From Neocallimastix lanati (nom. inval.) (lineage: Eukaryota > Neocallimastigomycota > Neocallimastigomycetes > Neocallimastigales > Neocallimastigaceae): 64,000 bases of DNA. The notes under the pieces are model-generated. The model did not search any database. It had not been told where the DNA came from and saw only the letters and a list, made by a program, of their open reading frames with translations. Shown here one piece after another: positions 1-12,405 of this stretch. The stretch is from the NCBI GenBank assembly GCA_016946835.1, contig JACVTC010000002.1, positions 3,721,001 to 3,785,000 of the forward strand, given 5' to 3'. A program made the translations under genes and the position numbers. Position 1 is the stretch's first letter, and every line of letters begins with the position of its first letter.

Positions 1-979
1 AAAACAAAAATAAAGAGAATTTTTAAATCTTTTATAGCTTTTTTTTTATTTTTTAATAAAAAAGATTTTTTTATTAATTATTAATTTTTAACTTAATACT
101 AATATGAATTAATAAATTTTATTAAATACTAAATAAGGAATAATATAAAATTTTTAAGTAATTTATTAATTATAATATTATTTATTTATTTAATTATTCA
201 TTAATTAAATTTATTAACTATTTTATTATTTATACATTTATTTATTTAATTTGTAATTATGTAATTATGAAACTAATACATAATATTAAAATTAAAAACA
301 TTATATATTAGAATGTATTATACAATAAAATGTTTTTACGGATATATTCCATTGATTTCCATATATATTACAAATTTAATTAAAATATTATTATTAATAT
401 ATTATTTAAAAATTCATAAAAAAAATTATATATTTATAATACTCGGCAAATATATTTTTAAGTAGGTTATATAGTATAATTATTTAAAATATAATTTTTT
501 TATCTTTTAAAAGACTGTGTCATTTATTTAAAATAGAAGCCGTTAAAGAATTAAAAAAGAAAAAAAAAAAAAAAAAAAAGAAATCAATTTGAGAAAAAAT
601 TCGTATAAAAGATTAATATACACCAAAACAAAATCATTACCAATTAAAAAAAAGTCGTACCATTATATATTACTACTAATAATAATTATTATATTTTAAT
701 AATAATATTAAATAATATTAAATATAAATAATTAATATAATTAATATCTTGATATAATTAAAATATTAAATGAAATACACTATGTGAATATAATTTTTAA
801 TCTTATATCCCTGTAAAATTTTCAGTTAAAAAAAAAAGGAAGAAAAGTATATACAAATTTGTATAAATATGCTAAATAATATTTTTTAATAAATACTAAA
901 TTTTTAAATACTAAATTTTTAATATTTTATGATAATTATTATTTTTTTGTAAAAATATATGAGCTATTATGTTATTTTA

Positions 980-1276
980 TCATTATTTATTATTATTCAT
1001 TATTCATTATTTATTATTTATTATTTATTATTTATTATTTATTATTTATTATTTATTATTTATTATTTATTTATTTATTATTCAATTATTTATTTATTAT
1101 TATTATTATTTATTATTCAATTATTTATTTATTATTATTATTATTTATTATTTATTATTCAATTATTTATTTATTATTATTTATTTATTTATTATTTATT
1201 TATTTATTATTCAATTATTTATTTATTATTTATTATTCATTATTTATTATTTATTATTTATTATTACTATTATTAT
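980..1276. repeat. TATTTATT / TTATTA low-complexity tract
   Basis: About 300 bp of interspersed TATT and TTA units with occasional CA (TTCATT, TTCAATT) variants. It stays open in two forward frames only because the units contain no stop codon in those frames; the predicted peptides are I/L/Y/F homopolymer-like and not credible proteins. Confidence 0.85.
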
Positions 1277-1927
1277 TATGTTTCTAAAAAAAAACAAAAT
1301 TAATTTATTAAATTTATTTCAAATAGAAAAAAATTTTTCAATTAAAAAAAAGTATTAAAACTATAAAAAAATAAATTAAATTAAAATAATAGACAAATTA
1401 ATATTAATTAGAGTTCTAATACTGAAATAGTAATAATTAAATAAATATTATAAAATAAGATTTAATATTATTTAATAAATTATTAATAAATAAAACGTTT
1501 TTTTAAAACAAAACATTAATGATCCATTCCCTTTTTTGTTGGAAAACTACCATTGGAGGGTTATCATCATACGCTACGTATATTCATTGGTTAATATCTA
1601 ATTTTTGCTATTTATCAAAATATATATTAAAAAATACCTAATAATAAAAACCATATAAAATGATAATAATAATTTTTATCATTATTATTATTATTTGCTT
1701 TTGGTTTATAATAAAAAATTAATTTTATTAAAGATATTATTTTTTTCATATTAATATATAATGAAACCAAATTTTCCATTTATTAATTAAAATATATAAT
1801 TATTTATTATTAATTTAGTTTAATTATATTGTATCAAATTTATTTTTCCTAATCCTAAAATTATATATCCCAAATTTAACAATTTTTTTTTTTTTGTTTA
1901 TTTATATATGAGAAAAATTTATTATAT

Positions 1928-2058
1928 TTAAATATAAACAGTTTTATTTAAATAATAAAAAAAAAATTATTAATTATATTAATTATTATTTTATATTAAT
2001 TATTATTAATAAAATAATAATTAATATAAAAAAATATAATAAAACTGTTTATATTTAA
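1928..2058. repeat. Inverted repeat with perfect 21-bp arms (foldback/MITE-like)
   Basis: The arm at 1928-1948 is the exact reverse complement of 2038-2058. The arms include the non-AT-only core AAACAGTTTT / AAAACTGTTT. The interior (about 89 bp) is AT-only and itself partly self-complementary. No clear target duplication can be assigned in this composition. It could be a small foldback element or a hairpin. Confidence 0.6.
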
Positions 2059-2878
2059 GTCTTTTTACATATAATATTATAGAAAAAAATAAGCTATTAT
2101 AGTATTATAAAAGTATCACTAATCAAAAATTATTTAAATAAATCAGCTGAGAATGAAATTTTTGGAAAATTTTTATATTTTTTTTTTTTTTTTTTTTTTT
2201 AATTTTTCAATCTCAATTAATAATATATTATATTTAATTAATTTTCAAACAAATCAATATTTAATATATGAAAAATAATTGAAAATAAAAATATCTTATA
2301 AATATTTTACCCTTTATTATTAGTTTGCTTTTTGTATTACCAAGAAGAAAAATCAATGGATTAAAAAAATCTCTAAAGATATGATATATTATAAGGGATT
2401 TAAAAAATATCTTTATTATTTTGTTATATATATATATATTAAATATAATTTTATTTCAAAATATATTGATTAACCATTTATATTGAGTATTTTCTTTTGA
2501 AATTATATCTAAAATATCTTTATATGTTAATTAATTATGAAATAATGAATAAAAAGTATCATTTGTAATTTATTTATTTATTTTATTATAAGATTTAATA
2601 TAAAATACAAATGCTGTAACTAAAATTTTTACCCGCTATTATAACATTTTTTTTTAATTTCATATTATGTTGAAAAAATATTTATAAAAATAGTTGAAAT
2701 AGATAATAGTGGTAATATTTAAAATTATAAAATTCAATAGTAATTTTTATATTTATATTATTTATATATTATTTGATAAAATTGCAAAATATATTATTAT
2801 TTTTTTTTTTTGTATATAAAGAAAAAATAATGTCGTAATACTATATATTTTATTAAAAAACATTAATATTATGAAATA

Positions 2879-2922
2879 TAATTTATACTTATAAGAACAA
2901 ATGTTCTTATAAGTATAAATTA
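2879..2922. repeat. Perfect palindrome, 21-bp arms, 2-nt spacer
   Basis: The left arm 2879-2899 is the exact reverse complement of 2902-2922, separated by AA. The centre reads AAGAACAAATGTTCTT. No gene lies within 2 kb. The function is unknown; it could be a cruciform-forming palindrome or a remnant of a mobile element. Confidence 0.8.
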
Positions 2923-3889
2923 ATTTTTCTATATGGAATAATAATAATCATATATGACCTAAAAAAAGAAAATATAAAATATATTCATTATATATTAACT
3001 TTTTAGAATTTTTTTAAAATTTATTTAAAATTAAAAAAAATTTATACACATTATAAAAATATATTAAAAATGTCATATATCATTTCAAATTTTTTAGATT
3101 TAATGCTACATATAATTAATATACTACTCTAATAATAATACATACTTTTTCTGAAATGTATTTTGTTACTGTAGATATTAACAAATATATCATAATTGAA
3201 AGATTTTGATTAATATTGTTATTTGTTATTATGTAAAAATATATAAATGAATTTTATATTATATGCTTGTTTATGTAGCTTTTTTATATAATTTAGTGGC
3301 TAAGCATTATATTCTCTTAATATCGATATTAATGGCTTATATTATTATTTTTTTATATAAAAAATTCTATCAGATAGTATTATAAATCAAAATTATATGA
3401 AATAGTTGTAGGATTGTTTATTATCAAATTAATAATAGTTATAAAATATATAATATTTGATAAAAAAAAATGAATATTATGAAATTAATAGTAATATTTA
3501 TTTTTTTAATATTATTTAAAACATATCTGTTTTGATTTAATGATAATAAAGGTATTATATATACGACAAAATATTTCGAATTTTAATCGAAATAATTAAA
3601 GGTATTAAAAAATTAGGTAAAAAGAAATTATTTTAGTTACAATTTTAGATAAATATATTATATTTTTATTATTTTTATAATTTTATTGATTTAAAAAATA
3701 AAAATTTTATAAAATTAAAACCAAAACAAAGTAAGTAGAGAAACATAATAAAGAAATGAAGTATTGATAAAAATAAAAATAAAAATAAAATAAATAGTAA
3801 AATACAGTAAAGAAGCAAAGTATTATCAAAAAAAAAAAAAATAAAATAAATAGTGAAGTAAAATTAATTAAAAAAGTATTAGTAATAAT

Positions 3890-3993
3890 AAAATTATTAG
3901 TAATAGTGATAATAATAGTAATAATAATAATAAAATAAAATTAATAATAAAAATAAAATTAATAATAATAAAAATAAAATTAATAATAATAAA

Positions 3994-4028
<35 letters not shown>

Positions 4029-4092
4029 GGAATTGTATTACTTTATTTATATATTATTATATATTATTATTATTATTATTATTATTATTTTA
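3890..4092. repeat. Facing AAT and ATT microsatellites
   Basis: An (AAT)n-rich stretch up to about 4027 is followed, after roughly 45 bp, by an (ATT)n run to about 4090. The two runs are mutually complementary, so a transcript could form a long weak hairpin. This is probably microsatellite expansion rather than function. Confidence 0.7.
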
Positions 4093-4606
4093 TTTTATAT
4101 ATATTCAAAGTAACTTTATTATAAAAAAACAATTTTTTATTATTTATAAATAATATATTTAATAGAAAAATAAATTATTATTAAAAAAAGAATGAAAAGA
4201 AAATTTTTTTTTAGTTTATTTTTTAAAATAATATATTAAATTAATCATCACAAAAAAAAAAAAATAAAAATTAATGATATTAAATAAAAATAAAGTATAG
4301 ATTTAATTTTTATATATGGTTAATTTTTTTTTTTATGTCTTAAAATTGATAAATTAGAATTAAAAATTTAATAATAATATACTTATTTTTATTTTTATTT
4401 TTATGTTTTTTTCTTAGTATAATATATTTATATATTAAGATTTTGGATTCCAAAAATTCTTATCATATATAAATGTGTATTACAATCTATATAATATTTC
4501 TAATAAAAATATTAATATTTATAGTTTATAATTATATTTTATTATAAAATATATTTATATATGATTTTTGAATTTAAATAATATTTATTTTTATACTATT
4601 TTAAAT

Positions 4607-4690
4607 TTAGTATTGATCATCTTTTAATAAATTATTTTAATTGTTGATATAGTTAACTGAAATAATTAAATAAAGATTGATCAATACTAA
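4607..4690. repeat. Short inverted repeat around TTAGTATTGATCA
   Basis: TTAGTATTGATCA at 4607-4619 faces its exact reverse complement at 4678-4690. Complementarity continues imperfectly inward (TCTTTTAATAA against TTAAATAAAGA). The pair lies about 300 bp upstream of the ankyrin gene start. Confidence 0.5.
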
Positions 4691-4989
4691 TTATAAATTA
4701 TAATAATTATTTAATATATGGTTCTTTTTTTTTCTTTTCATTTTATTTTTTTATATTTAATAATTATTTTATATTTTATAATTTTATATTTTATTTTATT
4801 TTATTTTAATTTTTTTTTTTTTAATTAAAAAAAGATATATATATTTTATAATTTTTTTTCTATTATCATTACTAATAATATTATTTTTTTTATAGATAAT
4901 TTGATATATATATAAACATATATAAATATAACATTAATACAAGAAAATTTGATTATGGTAAATAATAGAGAAATTTTGATATTAAAATA

Positions 4990-7900
4990 ATGGGGCTTTT
5001 TAACAAAAAAAAGAAGGAAGAAGAACTTTTTGATGCTATAAAAAATAATGATATTGAAACTGTTAAATTGATTCTTGCCAATACTAATATTAAATATAAA
5101 AAGTTTTATGAACAAGATGATGATGGTAATTATCCACTTTTATTTGCCATTAATAATGATAATATTGAAATGGTTCAATTAATTTTTCAATATTCAGATA
5201 TAAAATCATGCTTTATTTGGAATAATAATTTACAAAATAATGATGGTGATTATCCCCTTTTATGGGCTATTGAAAAAAATAACATGGATATAATAAAATT
5301 AATTCTTGAGAATTCTAATATTGTATTTTTAAAAATTAATCAACAAAATAACAAAGGAAATTACCCACTCTTAAAAGCTATTGAAAAAAATAATGTTGAG
5401 GCTGTTGAATTAATTATTGAATATGCTAGTAATTATAATATTATTTTAGAAATGAATAAACAAGATGAGGATGGTAATTATCCATTATTAAGAGCAATTA
5501 ATAATGGTAATATTGAAATAATTAAATTATTAATGGAATATGCTAATAATCATAGTATTATTTTAGAACTTAATATGGCTAATGTGGATGGGGAATATCC
5601 ACTCTTAAAAAGTATTGATAAAAATAATTTAGAAATTGTTAAAATGCTAATTAATTATGCTGATGAAAATAATATTCAATTAAAAATTGATGATGATAAA
5701 AATGAAGATGAATTAAATCCAATATTAAATGCTATTGATAATAACAATACAGAAATTCTAAAACTATTAATAAATTTTGTTTATAAAAATAATATTGTCA
5801 TAAATATTAACAATAAAAGTAAAAATACTGGAAATTACTCACTTTTAGTTGCAATTATTAATAATAAAAATGAAATGGTGAAAACCATTATAGATTATGC
5901 TATTAAAAACAATATTCATTTGGAAGTAAATGAAAAAAATAAAAATGGAAATTATCCACTTTTATGTACTATTGCCGATAATAATATTGAATTATTTAAA
6001 TTAATTGTAGATTTCAGTGATCATATTGAATCAACATTGGAAATTAATGAGGAAGATATAAGTAATGTGTCCATAATTAATCCAAAAATTATTAAATTAT
6101 TATATAAATATAGTAAAATGAATAAGATCAATATTATCTACGCAAAAGACAGTGAGTTGCTAAAGTTATTTGAAGCAATAAAGGAAAAAGAAAATAAGGA
6201 GGAACAAAAATATGAAAAAGAACTTTTAGAAAGTATTCTTTATAATGATATTGACGCCATCAAATTAGTAATAAAAAATGCGGAGGATAATAATACAGTT
6301 ATAAAAATAAATGATCAAAATGAACATGGTTATTATCCATTTTTATTAGCAATTGAAATGAATAAACCCGAGTATGTAAAATTAATTATGGATTATGCTG
6401 AAAAATATAATATAATTTTAAAAATTAATGAATCTAATATCTTCGGAAATTATCCATTTTTATGTGCGGTTGATAAAAATAATATTGAAATGGTTAAATT
6501 AATTAGGGATTATGCCATTAAAAATAATATTATTTTAAAAATTAATGAATCCAATAAAGAAAAGATGTATCCATTTTTAAGAGCAATTGGTAATAATAAT
6601 ATAGATATGGTTCATTTAATTAGAGATTATGCAAATAAAAACAACATTATTTTAAATATTAATGGAAAAGATAAAAATGGAATATATCCTATTCTTTGTG
6701 CTATGACAAACGATAATACTGAAATAATTAATTTAATTAGAGATTATGCTGATAAAAACAATATTATATTACGAATTAATGAGAAAGATAAAGATGGAAA
6801 TTATCCACTTTTAAAAGCAATAAGTGAAAATAAAATTGAAGTTGTTAAATATATTATATATGATGCCAATCGATATAATATTACTTTAAGAGTAAATGAA
6901 AGTAATGAAGAAGGATATTACCCATTTTTAATGGCAGTTGACAAAAATAATATCGAGATTATCAAGTTACTTATGGACTATGTTAATGATAAAAATATTG
7001 TTTTAAAGATTAATGAACAAAGCAATGATGAATCTTATCCGATTCTTCTGTCGGTTATTAAAAATAATACCGAAATATTTAAATTAATAATAGAATATGC
7101 CAGAAAAAATAAGATAATTTTAAATATTAATGAACAAAATAAAAGTGGATATTATCTACTTTTATGGGCTATAGCAAATAATAATATAGAAATAGTTCAA
7201 TTACTGATAAACTATGCTGATGAAAATAATATTATTTTGAAAATAAATGAAAAAAATAAAAGAAGAAGCTATCCTCTTATTGTAGCTGTTGCTAATAACA
7301 ATATTGAAATGGTTAAATTAATAATGAATTACGCAAACAAAAAAAATATTGTATTGAGAGTTAATGAGCAAAAATGCTATGAAGATTATCCACTTTCTAT
7401 AGCTATTATTAATGATAATATTGAAATGGTTAAATTAATTATGGATTATGCTGATCAAAATAATATTATTTTAAAAGTTAATGATCAAGATAAGTATAGA
7501 TCGTTTCCACTTTTATTAGCTATTTCAAATGACAATGCTAGGATAGTTAAATTATTAATGGATTATTGTAGTAGAAACGATATCATTTTAAAAATTAATA
7601 AACAAAGCAATTCAGGAAGTTATCCTCTTTTGAGAGCTTTAATCCATAATAATATTGAAATAGTACAATTAATTTTAGATTATGCTAGTACCAACAATTT
7701 AATTTTAAATATAAATGAAAAAGATAAGAAAGGAAATTATCCAATTTTAAGTAGCATTCATAGTAATAATATAGAAATAATAAATTTAATTTTAGAATAC
7801 GCTAATAATAACAACATTGTATTAAAAATAAATGAAAATGATATTAATATGGCAGAAGTAGATGATAAAATAATAAAATTATTGTGTAAGTATAATATCA

Positions 7901-9624
7901 AACATAATATTAATATTTTTTTTAGTAAGAGTAATAGTGTATTAATGAAAAAAATAAGAAGCATAAGAGATCAAAAAGGAAATGAAAAACAAAGTTATGA
8001 AATGGAATTACTGGATGCAATAATAGATAGTGATATAGAAAGAGTTAAATGTATTATAGATGAAGCTAATAAGAATAAAATAATTTTGGAAATAAATGAA
8101 AAAGATGAAAATGAATATTTCCCCTTACTATTAGCTATATTTAAAAATAATATTGAAATAGTTGAACTAATTGGTGAATATGCTAATAAAAATAATATTA
8201 CTTTAGAAATTAATGACTCAGATAAATATGGAAATTATCCACTTTTAGAAGCTATTAATAATAGAAATATATCCATGATTAAATGGTTAAAAGAATATGC
8301 TAATAAGTCTAGCCAGGTATTAAAAATTAATGAAAAAAATTCATTTGGTGAATATCCATTTTTATTAGCACTTAATAATAACAAATATGAAATAATTGAA
8401 ATAATAATGGACTATGCCTATGACAATGGTATTATTTTAAATATAAATGAACAAAATAATGAAGGAGATTATCCCCTCATAAGAGCGATTAAAAAAAACA
8501 AAACAAAAATTGTTAAATTAATTATAGACTATGCAAATGTAAATGATATCCTTTTAAAGATTAATCAATATGATAAATATGGAGAATATCCATTATTGGT
8601 TGCCTTAGAAAATAATAATATTGAAATTATAAAATTAATTATGGATTATACCAGTATAAACTATACGATGTTGAAATTAAATGATCAACAAAAATATATC
8701 ACTTTACCATTTTTATGGGCAATATTTGAGGATAATACGGAAATAGTTAAATTAATAATGGATCATATTAATAAATACTATTTTATCTTAAATATCAATG
8801 CTGACGAATATGGTGATTCCCCCTTATTAATTGCCATCCAAAATAATAATACCGAGATTGTAAAATTAATTTTAGAAAAAGCCAAAAAAAATGATATTAT
8901 CCTAAAAATCAACAAACAAAATCAAAATGGGGATTATCCACTTTTGAAAGCAATAGACAAAAATAATACAGAATTGGTTAAATTAATCTTCCATTATGCT
9001 GACATCAATAATATTATTTTGAGAATTAATAAAGTTAACAAATATAAAAATTATCCTCTTTCATTAGCTATTGAGAAGAATAATATTGATATCGTTAAAT
9101 TAATTATAAATTATGCTATTAAAAATAATATATTAGAAATTAATAATGAAAATAATTTTGATTATAGATTATTTTGTATTGCGCTTGATAAAAAAAATGA
9201 TGAAATGATTAAACTAATTTTAGATTATGCTAATAAAAAAAATATTATTTTTAAATTCATTGATCAAGGTAAATATAAATTCCAACCGTTGTATTGGGCT
9301 TTGGCTAGAAATGATATTGATATGGTTCAACTGATGATTAATTACATAAATAAAAATAATATTGAACTGAGAATTGATGAAAAGGATATAGATGGAGATT
9401 ATCCCTTTATAAAAGCTATTGAATCAAATAATATAAAATTAGTTGAATTAATTTTGAATTATGCCATTGATAATAATATTATATTAAAAGTTAATGAAAA
9501 TGACATAAATAATATTTCGGAAATTAATACAGATATTATTATGTTACTAAATAAAAATAAAAATGAAAATAAAATTGACATTACATATAGTGATAATAGT
9601 AAATTTTTAGAGAGAATAAAATAA
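4990..9624 (+). CDS. Giant ankyrin-like tandem repeat protein (1544 aa)
   Basis: One uninterrupted 1544-codon frame. About 33 tandem units match a consensus of the type NxxGxYPLLxAIxxNNIEI followed by VKLIxDYAxKNNIILKINE. The period is about 39 residues, longer than the usual 33-residue ankyrin repeat, but the A-helix/B-helix logic is the same. The array splits into three super-blocks (about residues 1-400, 400-996 and 996-1544). Each opens with a charged cap (EEELFDAIKNNDIE-like) and closes with a cap of the type IIKLLxKYxxxNxINI plus a Ser/Lys tail. There is no signal peptide and no membrane segment, so a cytosolic or nuclear protein-binding scaffold is the best inference; the partner is unknown. 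The ATG at 4990 is chosen because an in-frame stop lies just upstream and the first cap follows at once. A degraded relative lies at 60060-60985. The ankyrin-like call is firm at fold level only. Confidence 0.88.
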   Translation: MGLFNKKKKEEELFDAIKNNDIETVKLILANTNIKYKKFYEQDDDGNYPLLFAINNDNIEMVQLIFQYSDIKSCFIWNNNLQNNDGDYPLLWAIEKNNMDIIKLILENSNIVFLKINQQNNKGNYPLLKAIEKNNVEAVELIIEYASNYNIILEMNKQDEDGNYPLLRAINNGNIEIIKLLMEYANNHSIILELNMANVDGEYPLLKSIDKNNLEIVKMLINYADENNIQLKIDDDKNEDELNPILNAIDNNNTEILKLLINFVYKNNIVININNKSKNTGNYSLLVAIINNKNEMVKTIIDYAIKNNIHLEVNEKNKNGNYPLLCTIADNNIELFKLIVDFSDHIESTLEINEEDISNVSIINPKIIKLLYKYSKMNKINIIYAKDSELLKLFEAIKEKENKEEQKYEKELLESILYNDIDAIKLVIKNAEDNNTVIKINDQNEHGYYPFLLAIEMNKPEYVKLIMDYAEKYNIILKINESNIFGNYPFLCAVDKNNIEMVKLIRDYAIKNNIILKINESNKEKMYPFLRAIGNNNIDMVHLIRDYANKNNIILNINGKDKNGIYPILCAMTNDNTEIINLIRDYADKNNIILRINEKDKDGNYPLLKAISENKIEVVKYIIYDANRYNITLRVNESNEEGYYPFLMAVDKNNIEIIKLLMDYVNDKNIVLKINEQSNDESYPILLSVIKNNTEIFKLIIEYARKNKIILNINEQNKSGYYLLLWAIANNNIEIVQLLINYADENNIILKINEKNKRRSYPLIVAVANNNIEMVKLIMNYANKKNIVLRVNEQKCYEDYPLSIAIINDNIEMVKLIMDYADQNNIILKVNDQDKYRSFPLLLAISNDNARIVKLLMDYCSRNDIILKINKQSNSGSYPLLRALIHNNIEIVQLILDYASTNNLILNINEKDKKGNYPILSSIHSNNIEIINLILEYANNNNIVLKINENDINMAEVDDKIIKLLCKYNIKHNINIFFSKSNSVLMKKIRSIRDQKGNEKQSYEMELLDAIIDSDIERVKCIIDEANKNKIILEINEKDENEYFPLLLAIFKNNIEIVELIGEYANKNNITLEINDSDKYGNYPLLEAINNRNISMIKWLKEYANKSSQVLKINEKNSFGEYPFLLALNNNKYEIIEIIMDYAYDNGIILNINEQNNEGDYPLIRAIKKNKTKIVKLIIDYANVNDILLKINQYDKYGEYPLLVALENNNIEIIKLIMDYTSINYTMLKLNDQQKYITLPFLWAIFEDNTEIVKLIMDHINKYYFILNINADEYGDSPLLIAIQNNNTEIVKLILEKAKKNDIILKINKQNQNGDYPLLKAIDKNNTELVKLIFHYADINNIILRINKVNKYKNYPLSLAIEKNNIDIVKLIINYAIKNNILEINNENNFDYRLFCIALDKKNDEMIKLILDYANKKNIIFKFIDQGKYKFQPLYWALARNDIDMVQLMINYINKNNIELRIDEKDIDGDYPFIKAIESNNIKLVELILNYAIDNNIILKVNENDINNISEINTDIIMLLNKNKNENKIDITYSDNSKFLERIK

Positions 9625-10574
9625 TTATTTAAAGATTAGTTATTTATTCTTAATTTTTTTTTTTTCAATTATATATTATGAATATTTACTTTTTAAAGAT
9701 ATCATACTATTTTAGTGTATTAATTATTTCCTAAATTCAATTAAAAAAAAAAAATAATAATATTAATAATATAGAGAAAAAAAAAAGAACAAAATATATT
9801 TTTATAATAATTTTATTGCAGTTATAATAAAAATATAAAATAAAAATATGAAATTTAATGAAAAAATAAAAACAATATTTTACATTTAATATTTAAATAT
9901 TTATATATGTGTATTATGATTTATAAAACATATTTGACAATGTTATAAATGTTAAAATTAGTTCAAAATGATATGGTTACAAATTATTTTTTTTTTTCTT
10001 ATGTAATTTCTCTTATTCCAGGAAAACATATTTTTTTTTTTTCTACAATTTTGTTTCATGAAAATTTAAATTGAAAATTAATTTGTCTATTTTTTTATAT
10101 ATTAAAAATCCTCAACATTTGATTTTGTCAAAAATAAAATTAGAGATTTAATATTATTATATGTATTATTATAGGTTAAAAAAAATTTTTAATTAAAATG
10201 TAAATTAATAAAAAGTGGTTTATCCATAATATTAATGCATTTAAATTTTACTATTTCTTTTTATTATAAATTTATTCAAACTTTAAATTTAATAATTTTG
10301 AATTTGATTATTTATAATTAGCCGTCTTTTTATTCATTCATTCATTCATTTTTATAATAATATGATTTTAATACTTTAAGAATTTTTATTATCACTAAAT
10401 ACCTTTGAAAGTTTATTTTTATTTTTATTTTTTTTTTATTACATATATATATATATACTTTTTATTATTTATATATATATTTTTATTATTATTTTCTATT
10501 TTTATGAAATTTATTTTATTTTTATTTTTATTTTATCTTATCAATTTAACAACTAGACTAGTATATGTTTTTGC

Positions 10575-10615
<41 letters not shown>

Positions 10616-11159
10616 TCTCAATTATTTATAAAGCCTCTTTTTTTTAATATTTAATTTTTTAATTAATAATAATTCTTCAATATAACTATTAGAAATTAAT
10701 AATAATAGATTTCATTTATTTTTTAGTATAAATTTAATTTTATTATTGTTTTATTATAGTTTATATTTAATTTCTTTTATGACTCATTAAGTCCATAATT
10801 TCCTCCATTTACAAAACTTTCTAATGAAGTTTATATCACTTAGTGAGGACCAAAGTTCAATCAGGAGATATATCAATTTATAATTTTCTTTAATTTTCTA
10901 TTAAATATTTTTATATAGTTAATATTATTTTTAATAAATTATATTAATTAAGGTTAATTAATATATTATAGTATAAAAATAATATTGTTTAATATATATA
11001 CTTAATATAAATATATTAATATATTATCTAATAAATTTTGGCAATATAATTAAATACGGCTATATTTTATATTGTATACATTCATATAAATTTTTCATAT
11101 TACGTATTTGTTTATATTTAGATATATTCATTTATTAATTATATTTTTTATTCTTTATC

Positions 11160-11190
<31 letters not shown>
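9625..11190. other. AT-rich intergenic region
   Basis: Holds poly(T)/poly(A) runs, a (CATT)n patch near 10334-10350 and a T-rich tract at 10578-10608. An F/I/Y-rich open frame at 10405-10647 is a composition artefact. A less AT-rich patch at 10780-10865 has stops in all readings I tried. The 3' end is an A run directly abutting the next start codon, a common arrangement in this window. Confidence 0.7.
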
Positions 11191-11191
<1 letters not shown>

Positions 11192-12060
11192 TGGATGGTC
11201 AAAATAAAAAATTAAATATTATGGTAACAGGTGCTTCTGGTAAATATGGAGGTTTAGTTATTGATTATATTAAGAAATTCAACCCAGATGTTAATATTTT
11301 CGGTCTTGTTCGTAACCCTGAAAAAGGGAAAGATTTAGAAGCTAAGGGTGTTACAGTACGTGTTGCAGATTATTCAGATAGAACGGAGTTAACTCCAGCT
11401 TTTGATGGTATTGACCGCTTATTATTTGTTTCAGTAAGTACACCAGATATTCAAAAATATGTTGTCTTATCTGCCAAGGCTGCAGGTGTTAAATATATTG
11501 CTTACACTAGTATTGCTGGTATCGAATATAATCGCCTTGGATTAGAAATAAATCATAGTAAAACTGAAGAATGGATTAAGGAATCAGGTATACCACATAC
11601 TTTTATTAGACATAATTGGTATCTAGAACTTGAAGCACCATTATTTAAAGCTGCAAAGAAAACTGGACGTTTCTATTTTATTTCTAGTAATGAAAAAGTT
11701 TCATGGGCTCTTCGTCGTGAATATGCTGAAGCTGGTGCTAGAATTATTTTAAGAGATAATAATCCAGAAATTATTACTTTAACTAGAGAAGCTCATACCT
11801 ATGGTGAACTTGGTAATGCTGTTCAAGAGGCACTTGGTACACCATTAGAAATACGTAGAGTTAGTTTCATGGAATTCCAAAAAAATTTGACTGATGGTGG
11901 TGAAGATACTAGTATTTCTGTTGTCTTTCAGAATTATGTATCTTCTGGTGATAATGGTGAGGAACTTTCTGATCCAAAAGAGTTTGAAGCTATTCTTGGT
12001 CGTCCACTTGAATCCTTAACTGATATTATTAAAGATTTTTATGCTCATGAAGAAATTTAA
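11191..12060 (+). CDS. NAD(P)H-dependent oxidoreductase, QOR2/NmrA-like SDR family
   Basis: A 289-residue single-exon protein of the atypical short-chain dehydrogenase/NmrA superfamily. It most resembles bacterial NAD(P)H:quinone oxidoreductase 2 (QorB/YtfG). The N-terminal Rossmann nucleotide-binding motif GASGKYG (G14, G17, G20) follows strand NIMVT. Further family-like segments are LVRNPEKG (NADP-phosphate-binding region), VADYSDRTELTPAFDGIDRL, AAGVKYIAYTS and the substrate-side HTFIRHNWYLE. Length equals that of bacterial QOR2 proteins. The likely role is a soluble cytosolic reductase of quinones or related electrophiles, consistent with redox handling in an anaerobe. No signal peptide is present. 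The ATG follows directly on an A run at 11167-11190. Family similarity to bacterial enzymes suggests horizontal acquisition, a well-known trend in gut fungi, but that is inference. The exact substrate is not determinable. Confidence 0.88.
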
Positions 12061-12267
12061 AATAAATAATTTATGTTTTTTTTTATACTTTTTTTCTTTT
12101 TTAAAAAATTTATATTGGATGATAATAATTAAAATAAATTCAAAAATAAAAAAAAAATAGTAAATATTACTATGAAAATTTAATTTTTTTTATTATTGTT
12201 ATTTTAAAATAAATTATAAATTATAACAAAAATTAATTTGCACAAATAAATTAATAGTTTACTTTAA

Positions 12268-12405
12268 TATAAATAAATATAAATAAATAAATATAAATAA
12301 ATATAAATAAATAAATATAAATAAATATAAATAAATAAATATAAATAAATATAAATAAATAAATATAAATAAATAAATATAAATAAATAAATATAAATAA
12401 ATAAA
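12268..12405. repeat. TATAAATAAA minisatellite
   Basis: Alternating TATAAATAAA and AATAAATATAAA units repeat for about 140 bp, with unit length switching between 10 and 14 bp. It directly follows the 3' flank of the oxidoreductase gene. Confidence 0.8.

Larger units (their letters stand above)
1..4989. other. AT-rich intergenic region, no gene seen
   Basis: Almost pure A/T sequence with many homopolymer runs. No open frame with convincing amino-acid composition was found on either strand. It contains a TATTTATT-type simple repeat, three separate inverted repeats and an AAT/ATT microsatellite pair (listed individually). A slightly GC-richer patch near 1518-1600 has no recognisable coding content. 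The 3' part presumably includes the promoter of the ankyrin gene that starts at 4990. Confidence 0.7.

Noticed and set aside
959-1358. Two overlapping forward open frames of 114 and 129 codons
   Set aside because: They cross a TATT/TTA simple repeat and encode only I/L/F/Y strings; open by composition, not coding.
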